The notes beneath the pieces were generated by a model, which worked only from the letters and a program-made list of their open reading frames with translations, did no database searches and was not told the origin of the DNA. This document shows positions 33,488 to 42,258 of a DNA stretch of 46,497 nt, piece by piece. Location: positions 1 to 46,497 of the forward strand of contig JAUYHA010000189.1 of NCBI GenBank assembly GCA_030690265.1, given 5' to 3'. Positions within the stretch are counted from its first letter, which is position 1. Every line of letters starts with the position of its first letter. Source of the DNA: Dehalococcoidales bacterium. Lineage in GTDB: Bacteria; Chloroflexota; Dehalococcoidia; Dehalococcoidales; UBA2162. Both the position numbers and the translations under genes were made by a program.

Positions 33488-34192
33488 ATGGCGATTAAAA
33501 AATTTACTCAGCTCCCCAACCATATTGCTATCGTCCCGGATGGTAACGGCCGGTGGGCGGAACAGCGGGGGCTGCCCAGACTTAGCGGCCATCAGATAGG
33601 AGCCGAAAATATGTACCATATGATTAACTACCTTAATGAGTACCCCATAAAATATCTCACCCTTTACGGTTTCTCTACGGAAAATTGGAACCGTCCGAAA
33701 GAGGAAATTAACGGCTTGTTCCAGATACTGGAGGATTTTATTGACAAGACGGTTGCCGAAGTACACCAGGAAGGTATCAGACTGCGCCACCTGGGACGGA
33801 TTGGTGAGCTTCCCCGGGGTCTGCAGCGGGTAATAAATAAAGCCGTGGAGCTCACCAAAGACAATACCCGGATGACCCTCAATATTGCCTTCAACTACGG
33901 GGGCCGTACCGAGATTCTGGAAGCGGTGCGACGTATCATAGCCGAAAAAATCCCGCCGGAAGACATAACTGAAGAAGTCTTTGCCAGCTTTCTGGATACG
34001 GCCGGTCTACCCAATGTCGACCTGTTAATTCGCACCGGCGACGAACTCCGCCTCAGCAATTTCCTGATATGGCAGACAACTTACAGTGAGTATCACTTCA
34101 CCAGGGTGCTGTGGCCTGATTTCGACAAAAAAGATATAGACAAAGCCCTGCTATCCTACAGCCGGAGGCGACGACGCTTCGGGGGACTATAA
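33488..34192 (+). CDS. uppS: Isoprenyl transferase (undecaprenyl-diphosphate synthase type)
   Basis: The 234-residue cis-prenyltransferase makes the lipid carrier for cell-envelope sugars. The catalytic Asp is D18 in IVPDGNGRWAEQRG, followed by SGHQIGAENM, FSTENWNRPKEE, and the C-terminal LIRTGDELRLSNFLIWQTTY and SEYHF motifs that bind isopentenyl diphosphate. The usual 'IMDGNGRWA' is IVPDGNGRWA here. Length is a little below the common 245-250. The ATG at 33488 has only a weak SD (AGAGAAG). Confidence 0.95.
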   Translation: MAIKKFTQLPNHIAIVPDGNGRWAEQRGLPRLSGHQIGAENMYHMINYLNEYPIKYLTLYGFSTENWNRPKEEINGLFQILEDFIDKTVAEVHQEGIRLRHLGRIGELPRGLQRVINKAVELTKDNTRMTLNIAFNYGGRTEILEAVRRIIAEKIPPEDITEEVFASFLDTAGLPNVDLLIRTGDELRLSNFLIWQTTYSEYHFTRVLWPDFDKKDIDKALLSYSRRRRRFGGL

Positions 34193-34207
34193 CCCCGGTT
34201 AACGAGT

Positions 34208-35020
34208 ATGCTCAAACAAAAGGTCATCACCGCCCTGTGGACTATGCCCCTCCTGGTTGCTGCCGTCTGGTTTGAAAAGCCCCTCTCCTGGTTCACCCTT
34301 CTGGCTGCCATCTGGGGAATACTGGCTGTCACCGAGTTCTATAGACTGGTAGCCAATGCTAAAACCCCGCCACTCACCTACTTTGGGCTGGCATGGACTT
34401 TCCTCTTCATCGTCGGCCGGGATGAGCCTTACTTTGACCCCGGCCTGCTTATCCCGCTGCTATTAACTACAGCCGTAATCTTACCTCTAATCTGGTGCCT
34501 TTTGCGAAAGCCGAAAGAGAACGCTTTCGCTGCCTGGGTATGGACTCTTGCCGGCATTATATATATAGGCTGGCTGCTTGGTCACCTGGTAGCCATAAGA
34601 GACCTGGAAGATGGTAGAAACTGGGCACTCTTCGCTCTTTTCATTACCTTTGCTTCTGATAGCGCCGCCTTTTTCGTCGGCAGAGCCCTGGGCAGGCATA
34701 AACTTGCTTTCTATATCAGCCCCCGCAAAACCTGGGAAGGAGCTATCGGCGGAATTGTCGGTGCTATCATTGTTAGTCTCTTCTTTTTACTACCCACCCC
34801 CCTCATTCTTCCCTTTAGCTGGTGGCAGGCAGTCATTCTGGGCCTGCTGGTCAGTATTTTCGGCCAGCTTGGCGACCTTACTGAATCTCTATTCAAACGC
34901 AATATGGGAGTAAAAGACTCGGGCAGACTGCTACCTGGGCACGGAGGCTTCCTTGACCGTATGGATAGCATTCTCTTTGCCGGCGTCGTGGTATACTATT
35001 GCGCAATCTGGATAGCCTAG
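34208..35020 (+). CDS. cdsA: Phosphatidate cytidylyltransferase
   Basis: The 270-residue membrane enzyme converts phosphatidate and CTP to CDP-diacylglycerol. It has about seven or eight hydrophobic segments and the C-terminal CDS signature: SLFKRNMGVKDSGRLLPGHG followed by GFLDRMDS. Upstream, ISPRKTWEGAIGG is a second conserved part. It lies 15 bases after uppS, same operon. Downstream the cluster is broken by a repeat and by an inverted transporter gene before dxr. Confidence 0.95.
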   Translation: MLKQKVITALWTMPLLVAAVWFEKPLSWFTLLAAIWGILAVTEFYRLVANAKTPPLTYFGLAWTFLFIVGRDEPYFDPGLLIPLLLTTAVILPLIWCLLRKPKENAFAAWVWTLAGIIYIGWLLGHLVAIRDLEDGRNWALFALFITFASDSAAFFVGRALGRHKLAFYISPRKTWEGAIGGIVGAIIVSLFFLLPTPLILPFSWWQAVILGLLVSIFGQLGDLTESLFKRNMGVKDSGRLLPGHGGFLDRMDSILFAGVVVYYCAIWIA

Positions 35021-35029
35021 TGTTGCGTT

Positions 35030-35099
35030 CGTAACCTATACGGAAGGCGGAATCCAGCCACACTCCCCCACCTGGATTCCGTAGCAAGTCCGGAATGAT
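35030..35099. repeat. Degenerate GTCATTCC-family repeat
   Basis: Contains GGAATCCAG and CTGGATTCC arms (35050-35079) and ends CGGAATGATA; the outer hairpins are eroded. It lies between the convergent cdsA and MFS genes. Confidence 0.6.
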
Positions 35100-35126
35100 A
35101 ACTGATAATAAAAGAAGGTCTCCGGC

Positions 35127-36374
35127 TCACTTTAGCCTTCGCAGAGATGGGATGAGAAAAGCCATCAGGGAAAGGCAGACAATGATAAAAACTCCGAACG
35201 ATGAGAGAGCAACCACTACACCCAGGCGTTCACCTCCTAACCCGAATCCATAAGCCATCACCGGGCTAAAAACACCTCGCATCGCTTCTCTCAGGCTCAT
35301 TATTCGCCCCCGCATCTGGTCGGGAATGATGCTTTGAAGAGCAGCCCGGCTGACATTCTCCATAACGGTGCCGAGGGTACTGGCAACAATTAAAAACGCC
35401 AGGGATAAGAGCACCCATGTTGACAGGGCAAAAGCGGAGATGAAGAGACCCATCAAAATACCGGTGATGATAACAAGCCAGCCCTTATACCTGAAGTTAC
35501 CCAGGCTAGCCACGGTAAAGAGTCCTACTACCGAACCCAGACCAAGGGCGGCTTTAAGGAAACCGAAGCCTATAGCGCCAATCTGAAGAATGTCCGCGGC
35601 AAAAAAGGGCATAAAGACTTCGGGCATCTCCTGGCTGAACTGGCGGAGAGCAAATAAGCCTAACAGGACTGAAACCAGAGCACTGGTGCCGGTATACTTC
35701 AGCCCTTCACCCAGGTTATGCCAGGGCGTCCGCTCGCTTGCCTCGACAGGAGTAGCCGGCACTTTAGCCATAAAAAGCCACTGAATTGCCACTACCACCC
35801 CGATAGCTCTGGCTCCAAAGACCACCGAGGTGCCAAATTGAGAGATAAGGATTCCTCCTGCGATAGCAGCGATTAGAGCCGCTGACCTTACCGATATTGT
35901 ATCCAGAGCTATGGCATTCATCAGCTCGTGCCTGGGTACTACATTAGGAACGATGGCACCCCGCGCCGGGTGATTAAAACCGGTGAGCATTCCACTTAGC
36001 CCGGCCGCCACCAGTAAATGCCACCAGGCAATAAGTCCGCTAAAGGCTAGAATAAAAAGGGTGATGGAAACAGAAGCACCCCCCAGAAGGCAAAAGATAA
36101 GCAGCTTGCGGCGGTCAACTCTATCCGTTACCACTCCGCCGGCCAGAGCGAAGGGAAGCAGAGGCGCTGTCCGGGCGACGATGAGCAACCCGGTATAGTA
36201 AGGAGAACCGGTAAGCTTCATCATCAGCCAGGCTATAGCCATGTTCTCCATCATCTCGCCGATGTGCTCGGCCCAGGAACCAAGCCATATCAGACGATAA
36301 TCACGGTACCGCAATGAAGAAAAAGTGCGTTGCCAGAGCTGCCAAAGTTTAGACTGAGAGCTGTTCTCTCCCAT
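35127..36374 (-). CDS. MFS transporter (EntS/DHA3-like)
   Basis: The 415-residue protein has twelve predicted membrane helices. It starts with a 25-residue cytosolic piece and LRYRDYRLIWLGSWAEHIGE, and has the loop motif GVVTDRVDRRKLLIFCLLGG (motif A of the family) and a second copy-like LRGRIMSLREA motif after helix 10. These point to the DHA3/enterobactin-exporter-like group; substrates are unknown. It is inserted, reversed, between cdsA and dxr, in a cluster that is otherwise collinear. There is no SD: the ATG at 36374 is 10 bases past a TATTAT, so it may be leaderless. Confidence 0.88.
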   Translation of the reverse strand: MGENSSQSKLWQLWQRTFSSLRYRDYRLIWLGSWAEHIGEMMENMAIAWLMMKLTGSPYYTGLLIVARTAPLLPFALAGGVVTDRVDRRKLLIFCLLGGASVSITLFILAFSGLIAWWHLLVAAGLSGMLTGFNHPARGAIVPNVVPRHELMNAIALDTISVRSAALIAAIAGGILISQFGTSVVFGARAIGVVVAIQWLFMAKVPATPVEASERTPWHNLGEGLKYTGTSALVSVLLGLFALRQFSQEMPEVFMPFFAADILQIGAIGFGFLKAALGLGSVVGLFTVASLGNFRYKGWLVIITGILMGLFISAFALSTWVLLSLAFLIVASTLGTVMENVSRAALQSIIPDQMRGRIMSLREAMRGVFSPVMAYGFGLGGERLGVVVALSSFGVFIIVCLSLMAFLIPSLRRLK

Positions 36375-36421
36375 AATGAGCTATAATATCAGAAGTACCT
36401 GAACCCTACAAGAGGATTTTA

Positions 36422-36451
36422 TTGAAAGTCAATACCGATTAAGGATATGAT
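36422..36451 (+). promoter_or_regulatory. dxr promoter, predicted near-leaderless transcript
   Basis: TTGAAA (36422-36427), 18 bases, TATGAT (36446-36451). The start of transcription should fall at about 36457-36460, right before the ATG at 36461, and no SD is present. Confidence 0.5.
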
Positions 36452-36460
36452 GTATCTGGT

Positions 36461-37597
36461 ATGGTTAAAAGGTTAGCTATCCTGGGTTCAACCGGCTCTA
36501 TAGGACAACAAACACTTGAGGTCGTCCGTGCTTTTCCTCACCGCTTTCAGATAGTCGGGCTGGCCGCCGGGAAAAATGTCCATTTGCTGGCAAAGCAAAT
36601 TAGTGAATTTAAACCGGCATTCGTTTACTGCCAGCGCCAGAGAACCGCTGCCCGCCTGGCCAGTACAGAATACCGGTCCCTCTCAATGGAAGATATTGCC
36701 CGCCATCCTGAGGTTGATATTGTGGTTATCGCTACCTCAGGAAAGGCGGGACTAAGCCCGACATTGGCGGCGGTCAGGGCCGGTAAGACCGTTGCCCTGG
36801 CTAATAAGGAATCACTGGTTATGGCCGGCGAGATTGTCACCGGGGAAGCAGAACTAAATAATGCCCGGATCCTGCCCGTTGACAGCGAGCACAGCGCCAT
36901 CTGGCAGTGCCTGAAAGAAGAACCGCAGCAGTCGGCCCAACTTATCCTGACCGCCTCGGGAGGCCCCTTCCTTCATTATTCGCTGGCACAGCTGAGCAAA
37001 GTCACCGTTGAGCAGGCTCTCAATCACCCTTCCTGGCAGATGGGAGAAAAGGTTACCATAGACTCGGCTACCCTGATGAACAAAGGGCTTGAAGTGATTG
37101 AAGCCCACTGGCTTTTCGGCACGCCCTTCGAAAATATCCGGGTTTTAGTTCATCCCCAGAGTGTGATACACTCTATGGTAGAGTTTGTTGACGGCTCAAT
37201 TAAAGCCCAGCTAAGTTTCCCCGATATGCGCCTGCCCATCCAGTACGCCCTGTCTTACCCCGAACGCCTGCCCAACCCCAAGCTTCGAAGACTCGACTGG
37301 AGCAATATTCAAAACCTGACTTTCGAGCCACCTGATTTTGAGACCTTTCCCTGTCTCAAGCTGGCTCGAGAAGCGGGGGAGAAGGGAGGCAGCTACCCGG
37401 CAGTCCTCTGTGCTGCCGATGAGGCGGCTGTGGAGCTTTTCCTGTCCCGGCGCATTAAATTCACCGATATTGCCCGGCTTGTAGAGCTGACCATTGACGA
37501 GCACAAAGCCGTAGCCCACCCCACCCTGGAGGAGATTATGGCGGCTGATAGCTGGGCAAGGGAGAAAGTTAGCCAGATACAGAGTTTGAACAAATGA
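36461..37597 (+). CDS. dxr: 1-deoxy-D-xylulose-5-phosphate reductoisomerase
   Basis: DXR makes 2-C-methyl-D-erythritol 4-phosphate, the committed step of the MEP isoprenoid pathway. The 378-residue protein has the NADPH motif LGSTGSIGQQTLEVV, the central ALANKESLVMAGEIV, metal site residues in LPVDSEHSAIWQ, TASGGPF, then HPSWQMGEKVTIDSATLMNK and GLEVIEAHWLF. All are typical. It overlaps rseP by 4 bases (ATGA). Confidence 0.97.
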   Translation: MVKRLAILGSTGSIGQQTLEVVRAFPHRFQIVGLAAGKNVHLLAKQISEFKPAFVYCQRQRTAARLASTEYRSLSMEDIARHPEVDIVVIATSGKAGLSPTLAAVRAGKTVALANKESLVMAGEIVTGEAELNNARILPVDSEHSAIWQCLKEEPQQSAQLILTASGGPFLHYSLAQLSKVTVEQALNHPSWQMGEKVTIDSATLMNKGLEVIEAHWLFGTPFENIRVLVHPQSVIHSMVEFVDGSIKAQLSFPDMRLPIQYALSYPERLPNPKLRRLDWSNIQNLTFEPPDFETFPCLKLAREAGEKGGSYPAVLCAADEAAVELFLSRRIKFTDIARLVELTIDEHKAVAHPTLEEIMAADSWAREKVSQIQSLNK

Positions 37598-38634
37598 TAA
37601 TTAATCTACTAATCGGCATAGCAGTCCTATCGGCAATTATTCTTATTCACGAACTGGGGCACTTTATTACCGCCAAAGCCGGCGGGGTAAAAGTGGAGGA
37701 ATTCGGTCTTGGCTTCCCCCCGCGACTACTATCACTCAAGCGAGGTGAAACCCGCTACTCCCTGAACGCAATTCCCTTCGGCGGTTTCGTCAAAATGGCC
37801 GGTGAAGAAGACCCGGAGGTGCCTGGGAGCCTGGCCGGTAAGAAACGGGGTACCAGACTACTGATTATCAGTGCCGGTTCGCTGATGAACCTGTTGCTCG
37901 CCCTGCTCCTGTTTTCGACCAGCTATCTCTTTCCCCGTGCCTCTGAAACCGGGCGGGTGGAAGTGCTAATGGTAGCCCCGGAATCTCCGGCTGCGGCTGC
38001 CGGCATCGAAGCCGGAGATATTATTCTAAGCGTAAATAACCAGTCAGTAGACAGTCACGATAAGTTAAACCGGTATATTACTGATAACCTGGGCAAAGAA
38101 ATAACCCTGCTGGTCCAGCACCCGGACTCGGCCCCCCGGGAAGTCCGGCTTATACCCCGCCCGCAGCCGCCGGAAAACGAGGGAGCGATTGGTATTGCTA
38201 TCAGAACGGTCAGGTTATATCCTCTCTGGCAGGCAATACCCCGGGGAGCCGCCGAGCTTGTTAACACGGTTATTATGTGGGGAGCCGGGCTGGCAAGCAT
38301 CTTCACAGGTGAAGCTTCAGGTTCGCTCATCGGCCCGGTAGGACTTGTTCAGCTAACCGGTGAAGTAGCCGGCTTTGGTCTGCTGCCTTTACTCAGAATT
38401 GCGGCGATGATAAGCCTGATACTCGGCATAATGAATTTACTCCCCCTGCCCGCTATAGACGGCGGCCGGATTGCCTTTCTTTTTCTGGAATGGGTGCGCC
38501 GTGGTAAACGAATTTCCCCCAGAGCAGAAGCGATGGTGCATCTTATCGGACTGGCTTTGTTCCTGCTCCTCTTCCTTGCCATCACCTATCAGGACATTAT
38601 CCGTATCATAAACAGGGAGACCCTGATACCATGA
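37594..38634 (+). CDS. rseP: RIP site-2 metalloprotease
   Basis: The 346-residue inner-membrane zinc protease has the first-helix motif HELGHF (H19, E20, H23), a PDZ domain (about 112-190: PESPAAAAGIEAGDIILSVN) and the C-terminal metal-ligand segment MNLLPLPAIDGGR. It cleaves membrane-bound anti-sigma factors or signal-peptide remnants. Its place between dxr and ispG is the usual one. Start overlaps the dxr stop. Confidence 0.95.
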   Translation: MIINLLIGIAVLSAIILIHELGHFITAKAGGVKVEEFGLGFPPRLLSLKRGETRYSLNAIPFGGFVKMAGEEDPEVPGSLAGKKRGTRLLIISAGSLMNLLLALLLFSTSYLFPRASETGRVEVLMVAPESPAAAAGIEAGDIILSVNNQSVDSHDKLNRYITDNLGKEITLLVQHPDSAPREVRLIPRPQPPENEGAIGIAIRTVRLYPLWQAIPRGAAELVNTVIMWGAGLASIFTGEASGSLIGPVGLVQLTGEVAGFGLLPLLRIAAMISLILGIMNLLPLPAIDGGRIAFLFLEWVRRGKRISPRAEAMVHLIGLALFLLLFLAITYQDIIRIINRETLIP

Positions 38635-38636
38635 TA

Positions 38637-38705
38637 AAAATAAAACCCAAATATCAAAATCCAAAACCCAAAACTTTTTGGAATCTGGAAATTGGGATTT
38701 AGAAT
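38637..38705. repeat. Intergenic AAAATCCAAAA/TTTTTGGA repeat
   Basis: A/C-rich left half (AAAATAAAACCCAAATATC) and G/T-rich right half (TTTTTGGAATCTGG) form an imperfect inverted repeat between rseP and ispG. It resembles the element at 14679-14760. The ORF extension reading through it is not part of ispG. Confidence 0.5.
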
Positions 38706-38737
38706 TTCGTAAGGGGGATGAGGTAGGAAACAAAATC

Positions 38738-39784
38738 ATGAATTCCCGAAGAGTCTCAAAACCAATTCAGATTGGCAAAGTAACCGTTGGCGGAGATGCC
38801 CCCATCGTGGTGCAGTCGATGACCAACACCGATACCCGTGATGCCAGCTCAACTATCCGCCAGATTAAAGAGCTTGAAGAGGCGGACTGCGAATTAGTGC
38901 GGGTGGCGGTGCCGGATATGGCAGCAGTTCAGGCGATAAAAGAGATTAAACAAGGTATCTCCATTCCTCTGATTGCCGATATCCACTTTGACTACCGCCT
39001 GGCTCTGGAAGCATTGAAGTCCGGTGCCGATGCCCTCCGCCTCAACCCGGGCAATATCGGGGCCGCCGAGCGGGTCAAAACCGTGGTGCGGGCGGCTAAA
39101 GAGAGAAATACCCCCATTCGCATCGGGGTTAACGCCGGTAGCTTACCCAAAAAGTCAGACCCGAAACTGTCCACCGCCCGGAATATGGTTGAGGCAGCTT
39201 TAGAGCAGGTAAGACTGCTGGAGAGCCTTGACTTCGACCTCATCAAGGTCTCCCTGAAAGCCTTTGATGTGCCCACCACCATTGCAGCCTACCGGGACAT
39301 CGCCGGGAAAATCCCCTACCCCCTGCACATCGGCATTACCGAGGCCGGCCCCCCCAGGACGGGAGTTATCCGCAGTGCCGTGGGCATCTCCACCCTGCTC
39401 TACCTGGGCATCGGCGATACCATCCGGGTTTCCCTGACCGCTCACCCCCGGGAAGAGGTCTTTGCCGGCTATGAAATCCTGAAAAGCCTGAACCTGCGCC
39501 AGCACGGGCCTGTGCTGGTAAGCTGCCCTTCCTGCGGGCGGTCTGATGTCGATATCGTCGGCCTGGCTGAGGCGGTAGAAAAAGAGCTTTTAAAAATCAA
39601 GAAGCCAATAAAGGTGGCCGTAATGGGCTGTGAGGTCAACGGCCCCGGCGAAGCCAAAGACGCCGATGTCGGCATCGCCTGCGGCAAAGGCAGAGCCATC
39701 CTCTTCAAAAAAGGCAAAAAAATCGGGGTGGTAGAAGAAAAAGACTTCCTGACCGCCCTGATGGTGGAGGTGGAGAGGTTGTGA
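38738..39784 (+). CDS. ispG: 4-hydroxy-3-methylbut-2-en-1-yl diphosphate synthase
   Basis: IspG makes HMBPP from the cyclic MEP intermediate with a 4Fe-4S cluster. The start is the ATG at 38738, since 20 upstream codons come from the repeat region and the IspG homology begins RRVSKPIQIGKVTVGGDAPI. The 348-residue protein has VQSMTNTDTRD, ADIHFDYRLALEA, RLNPGNIG, and the cluster ligands in CPSCGRSDVDI and GCEVNGPGEAKDADVGIA. It ends the MEP/rseP unit. Its stop overlaps the next start (GTGA). Confidence 0.95.
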   Translation: MNSRRVSKPIQIGKVTVGGDAPIVVQSMTNTDTRDASSTIRQIKELEEADCELVRVAVPDMAAVQAIKEIKQGISIPLIADIHFDYRLALEALKSGADALRLNPGNIGAAERVKTVVRAAKERNTPIRIGVNAGSLPKKSDPKLSTARNMVEAALEQVRLLESLDFDLIKVSLKAFDVPTTIAAYRDIAGKIPYPLHIGITEAGPPRTGVIRSAVGISTLLYLGIGDTIRVSLTAHPREEVFAGYEILKSLNLRQHGPVLVSCPSCGRSDVDIVGLAEAVEKELLKIKKPIKVAVMGCEVNGPGEAKDADVGIACGKGRAILFKKGKKIGVVEEKDFLTALMVEVERL

Positions 39785-40464
39785 CCAAATTGTTTGAGTG
39801 GGTAAAAAGTAACAAGTTAGTTACTATTTGGTTTATAAGTGGCTTCATATTTTTCGTCGGCTATTCGATATCAACGTGGTCAGGATTGAACTGGCAAGCA
39901 TTAGACTGGCATGTTCTAACAGGCATCGCGACTTGGATTTTGGCAGGGGGTGTATTTCTCGCATTTTCCCAGATAAGAGAAGCGAGGAAAAGTACCAACA
40001 TCCAGATTGCTACAGCTTTATTTAGAGAGCTACGTGATATGGAAACGATGCGACAACTCCGCGAAGTAATTTACGAATTACCTGAAGATTTCTTGAAAGC
40101 GTGGTGGAAAATAGGCCCGAAAGAAATTGAAATTATAGAATATCTGCTTTCTCGATTTAACCTTCTGGGAGTTTTAGTGGACTACGGAACAGTCGACAAA
40201 GAGATGGCAGTTGAAGCCTATTCTGGAACCACCTCTTTACGGTGCTGGTATCAACTGCACGAGTATATCAAAAGCGCCCGCCGTGAACGGGGCCATTTTA
40301 TCGACTACTTTGAAGGTTTTGCCAGACTATCTTTAGACCGTTTTAAGGAAAAAGGCGTAAAGGTACAATTCAAAGGATACAACCTCGTTGAGAAACTATA
40401 TGAAAAAGACCTTCTCCCAAGAAGCTTCGAGAAGATTAAGGATAGAAGACAAGAAACCAATTAA
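39781..40464 (+). CDS. Membrane protein with cytosolic helical domain, function unknown
   Basis: The 227-residue protein has two N-terminal membrane helices (about 13-32 and 43-63: VLTGIATWILAGGVFLAFSQ) and a helical cytosolic part with TALFRELRDMETMRQLREVI, LLSRFNLLGVLVDYGTVDKE and RRERGHFIDYFEGFARLSLD. The layout resembles DUF4760-type proteins. Its DNA is clearly AT-richer than ispG next to it, and it starts at a GTG overlapping the ispG stop, as though later joined to the operon. In many relatives the prolyl-tRNA synthetase gene is expected here (established gene order, not checked). Confidence 0.65.
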   Translation: MTKLFEWVKSNKLVTIWFISGFIFFVGYSISTWSGLNWQALDWHVLTGIATWILAGGVFLAFSQIREARKSTNIQIATALFRELRDMETMRQLREVIYELPEDFLKAWWKIGPKEIEIIEYLLSRFNLLGVLVDYGTVDKEMAVEAYSGTTSLRCWYQLHEYIKSARRERGHFIDYFEGFARLSLDRFKEKGVKVQFKGYNLVEKLYEKDLLPRSFEKIKDRRQETN

Positions 40465-40496
40465 AAGGATTTTGAGAGACAGATTGCCAGGTCTTC

Positions 40497-41015
40497 TCAC
40501 ATCCTGTGGAATTTAACCAGGTCGAAGGTAACCGGATTTCTGACATCCCAGCAGACAAGCCTGGCGTCACCTTTAATTAAAGCTACGATGTCACCGAATT
40601 CCTTAAAATCGCCCTGCCTCAATAAACTATTATCGAAAAAGCTCAATGCTCCATCGGCGTTCCTGAAACCACAGACAGTATGACTTCTTCGTACCGGACG
40701 GAGTATGGCAGTTATTAATACAGGGTCCGTATTCGAGCCAAGTCCCGGAAGCAGGTTTGCCGCCAGGATGGCAAACCCGTCACAATCATCCTTTTTCTTA
40801 GCCCAGACCGTTTCCGGGTAGCTGATAGCATCATAAAGATGGAAGGGGCCGTCCATAGTCCAGGTGACCTGTCCCAGATAACCCGCGATTTCTTCTAATG
40901 AATTAGCGGCGGGGAGGGTCGTCTTCCGGTACCGCCTTTCAAACAGCCAGCGGCGCAGCCGTGACCAGGTATAACGTCCGCTGCGCAACCACCATCTTAA
41001 TAACAGGTCAATCAT
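40497..41015 (-). CDS. Transglutaminase-like cysteine protease-fold protein
   Basis: In the 172-residue protein the papain-like triad is complete: C78 in KKKDDCDGFAILAA, H112 in RRSHTVCGFRN and D128 in LSFFDNS. Short and without the usual extra domains, it fits bacterial transglutaminase-like predicted peptidases, where a D-D-C-D motif is typical. The N-terminus is very basic (RSGRYTWSRLRRWLFERRYR), with no clear signal. Substrate unknown. It lies 39 bases downstream of the patatin gene on the same strand and may be co-transcribed. Confidence 0.75.
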   Translation of the reverse strand: MIDLLLRWWLRSGRYTWSRLRRWLFERRYRKTTLPAANSLEEIAGYLGQVTWTMDGPFHLYDAISYPETVWAKKKDDCDGFAILAANLLPGLGSNTDPVLITAILRPVRRSHTVCGFRNADGALSFFDNSLLRQGDFKEFGDIVALIKGDARLVCWDVRNPVTFDLVKFHRM

Positions 41016-41054
41016 ATGAAGATTAATCCCAACGCTTAGTTCCCTTATTCTTCT

Positions 41055-42062
41055 TCAAGAACGGTTGACTGGCTGGTTAGCCGGGTTGTCAAACCATTTG
41101 AAGTATTCACTCGCTCCATTTCGTCCTGACTCTTCCAAAGCCCTTTTCATATCATCGGATAAGCTGAAATCAGTGGTGGCTATTCCCAGCGTGTCTATAT
41201 AAATAGTCCTTTGCCAGTCATCACCATGGAGATGGGTGTTGCTCTGACTTTCGAGGATGGTTTTTACTACCGCTTTAATATATTCAAAGAAACGGTCGAT
41301 TTTCTCAACCTGTGGTTCGTTATAGCGGAAGGCGGCTATTTCTTCCTTCGAATCAAGCCGAAAACCAAGAGTCTCTTTATTGTAAATGTACGGACTGCTG
41401 TCAGGGTGCTCTTTCAGGAAACTGGCATTCTGTTTCTCGTAATAGTCCGTTTTACGCTTCTCACTCACAATATATTTCTCGCGGTCAAACAGCTTGACCG
41501 GGAAGCTATCAAGCAACCCGCCATCGACATAGACATCGTTCCTGGTATTACGGATGGCGGTAAAGAATAGCGGCAGCGACATCGATATTCGGACGGCGTC
41601 CGCCAGGCGCATATCGGGGGAGTGCTCAATTGAGAATACCTCGCTGAAGTGAGTGCTCAAGTTCGTTCCGTAAATGTAGAGGTCGGGCTTTTTTGCCTCT
41701 CTCAGCTCTCTGAAGGTCGCATTCGGGCTACCGGTCTTTTCTGTTATCAGCTTGCCTATCCAATCCCGAAAATAGTCGCCTTTGTACCAGCCATAGCGAT
41801 TTAAAACTCGGATAACATTGGGTATCAGCCAGCTTGCGTCCAGGAAATTATTAAAATCAAGTTGCCACAAAATCTTCCTTTGTTCGCTATTATCAAAGCC
41901 CAGGGCGAAAAGTAAGGCATTAATCGCCCCTACCGAAGTGCCGCCGACTCTCTGAATATCAGGGAGGATACCCTTTTCTTCCAGCACCTGCATGGCACCA
42001 ATATAGGCGATTCCCTTTACCCCACCACCCTCAAAAACTAAATTCCTGAAATGATAGCCCAT
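41055..42062 (-). CDS. Patatin-like phospholipase
   Basis: The 335-residue protein has the oxyanion motif EGGGVKGIAYIGAMQVL (residues 11-27), the nucleophile elbow GGTSVGAINALL with S43, and the catalytic D180 in VYVDGGLLDSF, making the Ser-Asp dyad of patatins. It probably releases acyl chains from lipids. No signal peptide is seen, so it may act in the cytosol, like many bacterial patatins; some in defence islands do this, but nothing around it suggests that. The ATG at 42062 has AGGGAGAGCAAG upstream. Confidence 0.9.
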   Translation of the reverse strand: MGYHFRNLVFEGGGVKGIAYIGAMQVLEEKGILPDIQRVGGTSVGAINALLFALGFDNSEQRKILWQLDFNNFLDASWLIPNVIRVLNRYGWYKGDYFRDWIGKLITEKTGSPNATFRELREAKKPDLYIYGTNLSTHFSEVFSIEHSPDMRLADAVRISMSLPLFFTAIRNTRNDVYVDGGLLDSFPVKLFDREKYIVSEKRKTDYYEKQNASFLKEHPDSSPYIYNKETLGFRLDSKEEIAAFRYNEPQVEKIDRFFEYIKAVVKTILESQSNTHLHGDDWQRTIYIDTLGIATTDFSLSDDMKRALEESGRNGASEYFKWFDNPANQPVNRS

Positions 42063-42258
42063 CTTGCTCTCCCTCTTCAGCTATTTCCCCCATCAAAACC
42101 CTTGATGGCTGTTATTATAGTACTCTTTTAAGCCATAGTCATAAAGCTATCAAGTTGAGCTAAGTATTTACGTATTTGTCCGGTTCGCTCTCCGATGGTG
42201 GCGATGGCACTGTATTATAGGCTATAATTATAACTACCTTGTTGCCGGACTAACTCTT

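Noticed and set aside
41055-42062. Patatin as part of a CBASS-type defence operon
   Set aside because: No cyclase or other defence gene lies near; neighbours are a transglutaminase-like protein and unrelated genes.
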